Shown: piece after piece, positions 40,556 to 42,497 of the stretch
Numbering within the stretch: position 1 is the first letter of the stretch
Layout of the letters: each line of letters starts with the position of its first letter
Program-made: the position numbers and the translations under genes
NCBI GenBank assembly: GCA_035506135.1
Contig: DATJPY010000053.1
Span: forward strand, 1 to 42,497
Reading direction: 5' to 3'
Source of the DNA: DATJPY01 sp035506135
Lineage (GTDB): Bacteria; Myxococcota_A; UBA9160; PR03
DNA length: 42,497 nucleotides
Notes under the pieces: model-generated
What the model was told of the DNA's origin: nothing
The model's database searches: none
What the model saw: the letters and a program-made list of their open reading frames with translations, nothing else

Positions 40556-42177
40556 CAGTTGCTCCCCTTCTTGCCGAAGATCACGGAGTTCGGCTGCGTC
40601 TGGAACTGCTGCGCGGCGAGCCCGAGTGCCCGCGCGGCGTCGGAGAGCTCGATCAGCGCGCGGCGGAGCTCGGCATTCATGGTGGACTCGGGCTCGATCA
40701 GCCGGTTCGCCGACTGGAGCGTATTGTTGACCTTCTCCAGCGTGTCCTGCAGCGCGGGTCCGATGTCCTTGGAGCCCTGCAGCGCGATGCGCAGCGCCGC
40801 GAGCGACGCCTGGAGGTCCGTGCCGATCTGCTCGACGGGGAGCTTGCCGAGCCGCTGCACGAGCTGCGTCAGGTTGGCGGTGATCTCCTCGAGCGGCGTC
40901 GGGATGGTCGGGAACTCGGGGAGCGGCGCGTTCCAGACCACCTGCGCCGGCTTGGCGTTCGGGAAGATGTCGAGCGAGACGAAGAGCTGTCCTGTGAGCA
41001 GGTTCCCGCTCTTGAGCTGCGCGCGCAGGCCCGCGGCGACGAGCTTGTCGACGGCCTGGCGGCGCTGCTCTTCGCTCACCTCCCCGCTGGTGAAGCGCTC
41101 GGGCTCGACCTCGATCGTGACCGGGATCAGGAACTGGTTGCTCGCGCGATCGAACTCGATGCGGACGTCCGTCACCTGGCCGACCGGGATGCCGCGGAAC
41201 TCCACCGGGGCTCCGACGGTGAGACCGCGCACGGACTGGTCGAAGCGGAGCATCCAGGAGATCGTCCGCGTGTAGTGCCGCTTGTCCGCGTCGTCCTGGT
41301 TCTGGTAGAGCGGGAAGACGGCGTCGGCGTCGGCGAGCTCCGCCTCCTCACCGTGCGGCGAGTCGAAGGCGATGCCGCCGATCAGGATCGAGACCACCGA
41401 CTGGGTCTGTACGGTCACGCCCTCGGCGCTGAGCGAAGCCGAGATGCCGCTCGCGTTCCAGAAGCGGCTGTCGCGGCGCACGCGCTGGTCATAGGGAGAG
41501 CGCACGAACACTTTGGTCGTGACGAAGTCGTCGTTCGGGTCGAGCTCCGACGAGACGACCTGGCCGACCTGGATCTGCCGGAAGAAGACCGGCGACCCGA
41601 CGCTCACGGCGCCGGCGTGGTTCGAGCGCAGCACGAAGGAGCGGCCGGGCTCCTGCATGGTCACGACCGGCGGCACCTCGAGGCCCTCGAAGTGGCGCTG
41701 CGACCGCCCTTCGAGCACCGGGTCCATGCCGATGTAGGAGCCGGAGAGCAGGGTGCCGAGCCCCGTCACCTGGCCGCCGGCGATGCGCGGCTTCACGATC
41801 CAGAACTGCGTCTTCTCGGTGAGCCAGTGCTCGGCGCCCTTCACCATGCGCACCCTGACCTCGACGCCCGAGAGATCCTGCGCGAGTGTCACGTCCTCGA
41901 CGAGCCCGACCTGCACGTCCTTGTACTTGACCGCGGTCTTGCCCGCGTCGAGGCCTTCGGCCGTCTTGAACGTGATCGTGATCGCCGGACCGCGCTCCGA
42001 GAAGGCTCGCCACGCGACGAAGCCGCCGACCAGCACCGCGATCAGCGGGATCAGCCACACGAGCGAGGGACGCCCGCGCCGCTCGACGACGGCGGCCGAC
42101 ACTCCCCCCAGCTCATAGCCCCGCGGGCCAGGCGCTTCGCGCCCTGCCTCGTCCGGTCCCGGTCCTCGTTGGCTCAT
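40555..42177 (-). CDS. pqiB: PqiB, MCE (MlaD)-domain intermembrane lipid transport protein
   Basis: A 540-residue protein with one N-terminal transmembrane helix (LVWLIPLIAVLVGGFVAW, about 38-55) and three MCE/MlaD domains at about 60-150, 165-275 and 290-400 (each opening with a variant of ITITFKTAEGLDAGKTAVKYKDVQVG). A C-terminal helical region (about 430-520) builds the long needle seen in E. coli PqiB, which spans the periplasm to carry lipids between membranes. It starts in an ATGA overlap with pqiA and ends in a TGATG overlap with pqiC. Confidence 0.95.
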   Translation of the reverse strand: MSQRGPGPDEAGREAPGPRGYELGGVSAAVVERRGRPSLVWLIPLIAVLVGGFVAWRAFSERGPAITITFKTAEGLDAGKTAVKYKDVQVGLVEDVTLAQDLSGVEVRVRMVKGAEHWLTEKTQFWIVKPRIAGGQVTGLGTLLSGSYIGMDPVLEGRSQRHFEGLEVPPVVTMQEPGRSFVLRSNHAGAVSVGSPVFFRQIQVGQVVSSELDPNDDFVTTKVFVRSPYDQRVRRDSRFWNASGISASLSAEGVTVQTQSVVSILIGGIAFDSPHGEEAELADADAVFPLYQNQDDADKRHYTRTISWMLRFDQSVRGLTVGAPVEFRGIPVGQVTDVRIEFDRASNQFLIPVTIEVEPERFTSGEVSEEQRRQAVDKLVAAGLRAQLKSGNLLTGQLFVSLDIFPNAKPAQVVWNAPLPEFPTIPTPLEEITANLTQLVQRLGKLPVEQIGTDLQASLAALRIALQGSKDIGPALQDTLEKVNNTLQSANRLIEPESTMNAELRRALIELSDAARALGLAAQQFQTQPNSVIFGKKGSN

Positions 42178-42497
42178 GCGGTCCTCGTCTCGCAGCGATC
42201 CCAGATCAGCCGCGGGTCGAACGATTCAGCCGCCAGGATCGTGATCACGACCACCGCCCCGAAGAAGACGGCGCCCCAGCCCGCCTCGATCGTGGCGAGA
42301 TTCCCGAGGCGCACCAGCGCCACCATGATCGTCACCACGTAGATGTCGACCATCGACCAGCGGCCGATCGCCTCGGTCAGGCGGTAGAGGCGCGTGCGGT
42401 CCACCGGCCGCCAGCTCGAGCGCCGGTGCACCGAGATCAGCAGGAACGCGAGGATCCCGAGCTTCATCATCGGGACGAAGACGCTCGCGGTGAAGAT
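42174..42497 (-). CDS. pqiA: PqiA membrane protein, C-terminal part (cut by window edge)
   Basis: The last 107 residues of a PqiA family inner-membrane protein. The frame is open to the right edge, reading IFTASVFVPMMKLGILAFLL, the usual PqiA helix with its PxxK turn. It continues through the characteristic GRWSMVDIYVVTIMVALVRLGN and ends in AESFDPRLIWDR. PqiA is the inner-membrane partner of PqiB. The internal ATG at 42470 is not the true start. The stop overlaps pqiB by 4 bp. Confidence 0.93.
   Translation of the reverse strand: MFTASVFVPMMKLGILAFLLISVHRRSSWRPVDRTRLYRLTEAIGRWSMVDIYVVTIMVALVRLGNLATIEAGWGAVFFGAVVVITILAAESFDPRLIWDRCETRTA

Overview
The window is a very GC-rich bacterial chromosome segment that is almost entirely coding. 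It has a strong G/C third-position bias, short intergenic gaps and many ATGA, GTGA and TGATG overlaps. A pqiABC operon, outer-membrane-type lipoproteins and a leucyl/phenylalanyl-tRNA-protein transferase point to a Gram-negative. A stand-alone GspE N-terminal (MshEN) domain protein and a lone SelD-type flavoprotein fit a deltaproteobacterial-type lineage (Myxococcota, Binatota or relatives). That placement is inference; no rRNA or tRNA gene is present to settle it. I saw no phage, transposase, plasmid or CRISPR gene.

Layout. 1-2533 (+): a membrane-protein run of CPBP protease (cut by the window edge), a multipass protein of unknown function, an Lgt-like protein and a small membrane protein. 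2530-9701 (-): a phosphodiesterase/alkaline-phosphatase-type protein, a family 2 and a family 4 glycosyltransferase, then mfd. 9859-13576: isocitrate/isopropylmalate-type dehydrogenase (-), an isolated rplC and rlmE (+), rimO (-). 13615-17648 (+): a VOC protein, a secreted DUF1329 protein ended by a strong terminator, an epoxide hydrolase and an SDR.

17667-24890 (+) is the most interesting block. A duplicated 72-bp repeat precedes a KstR-like TetR regulator, two DUF35 proteins, two lipid-transfer-type thiolases (Ltp4-like, then Ltp3-like), a FadD19-like steroid-CoA ligase and a second acyl-CoA synthetase, all overlapping or nearly so. Gene content and order recall the sterol side-chain genes of the Mycobacterium cholesterol regulon. 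A 14-bp site matching the KstR consensus TnnAACnnGTTnnA overlaps the promoter of the regulator. A near-identical site (12 of 14 bases) lies at 35489-35502, ahead of an acyl-CoA dehydrogenase pair resembling FadE26/FadE27 (ChsE4-ChsE5). Together these suggest a KstR-type sterol side-chain degradation regulon in a non-actinobacterial genome: CoA activation by the ligase, dehydrogenation by the FadE pair, and C-C cleavage by the thiolase/DUF35 complex.

24891-34666 holds a strongly structured 122-nt intergenic element, two further acyl-CoA dehydrogenases, the MshEN protein, a SMUG1-type uracil-DNA glycosylase, an M23 peptidase, aat, a small membrane protein, a PIG-L deacetylase, a DMT exporter and an FAD oxidoreductase. 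34755-42497 holds a DUF3313 lipoprotein, the FadE pair, a K+-channel-like protein with an altered selectivity filter, a CLC chloride transporter and, on the minus strand, pqiA (cut by the window edge), pqiB and pqiC.

Assignments rest on motif recognition and remembered family sequences; no database search was run.
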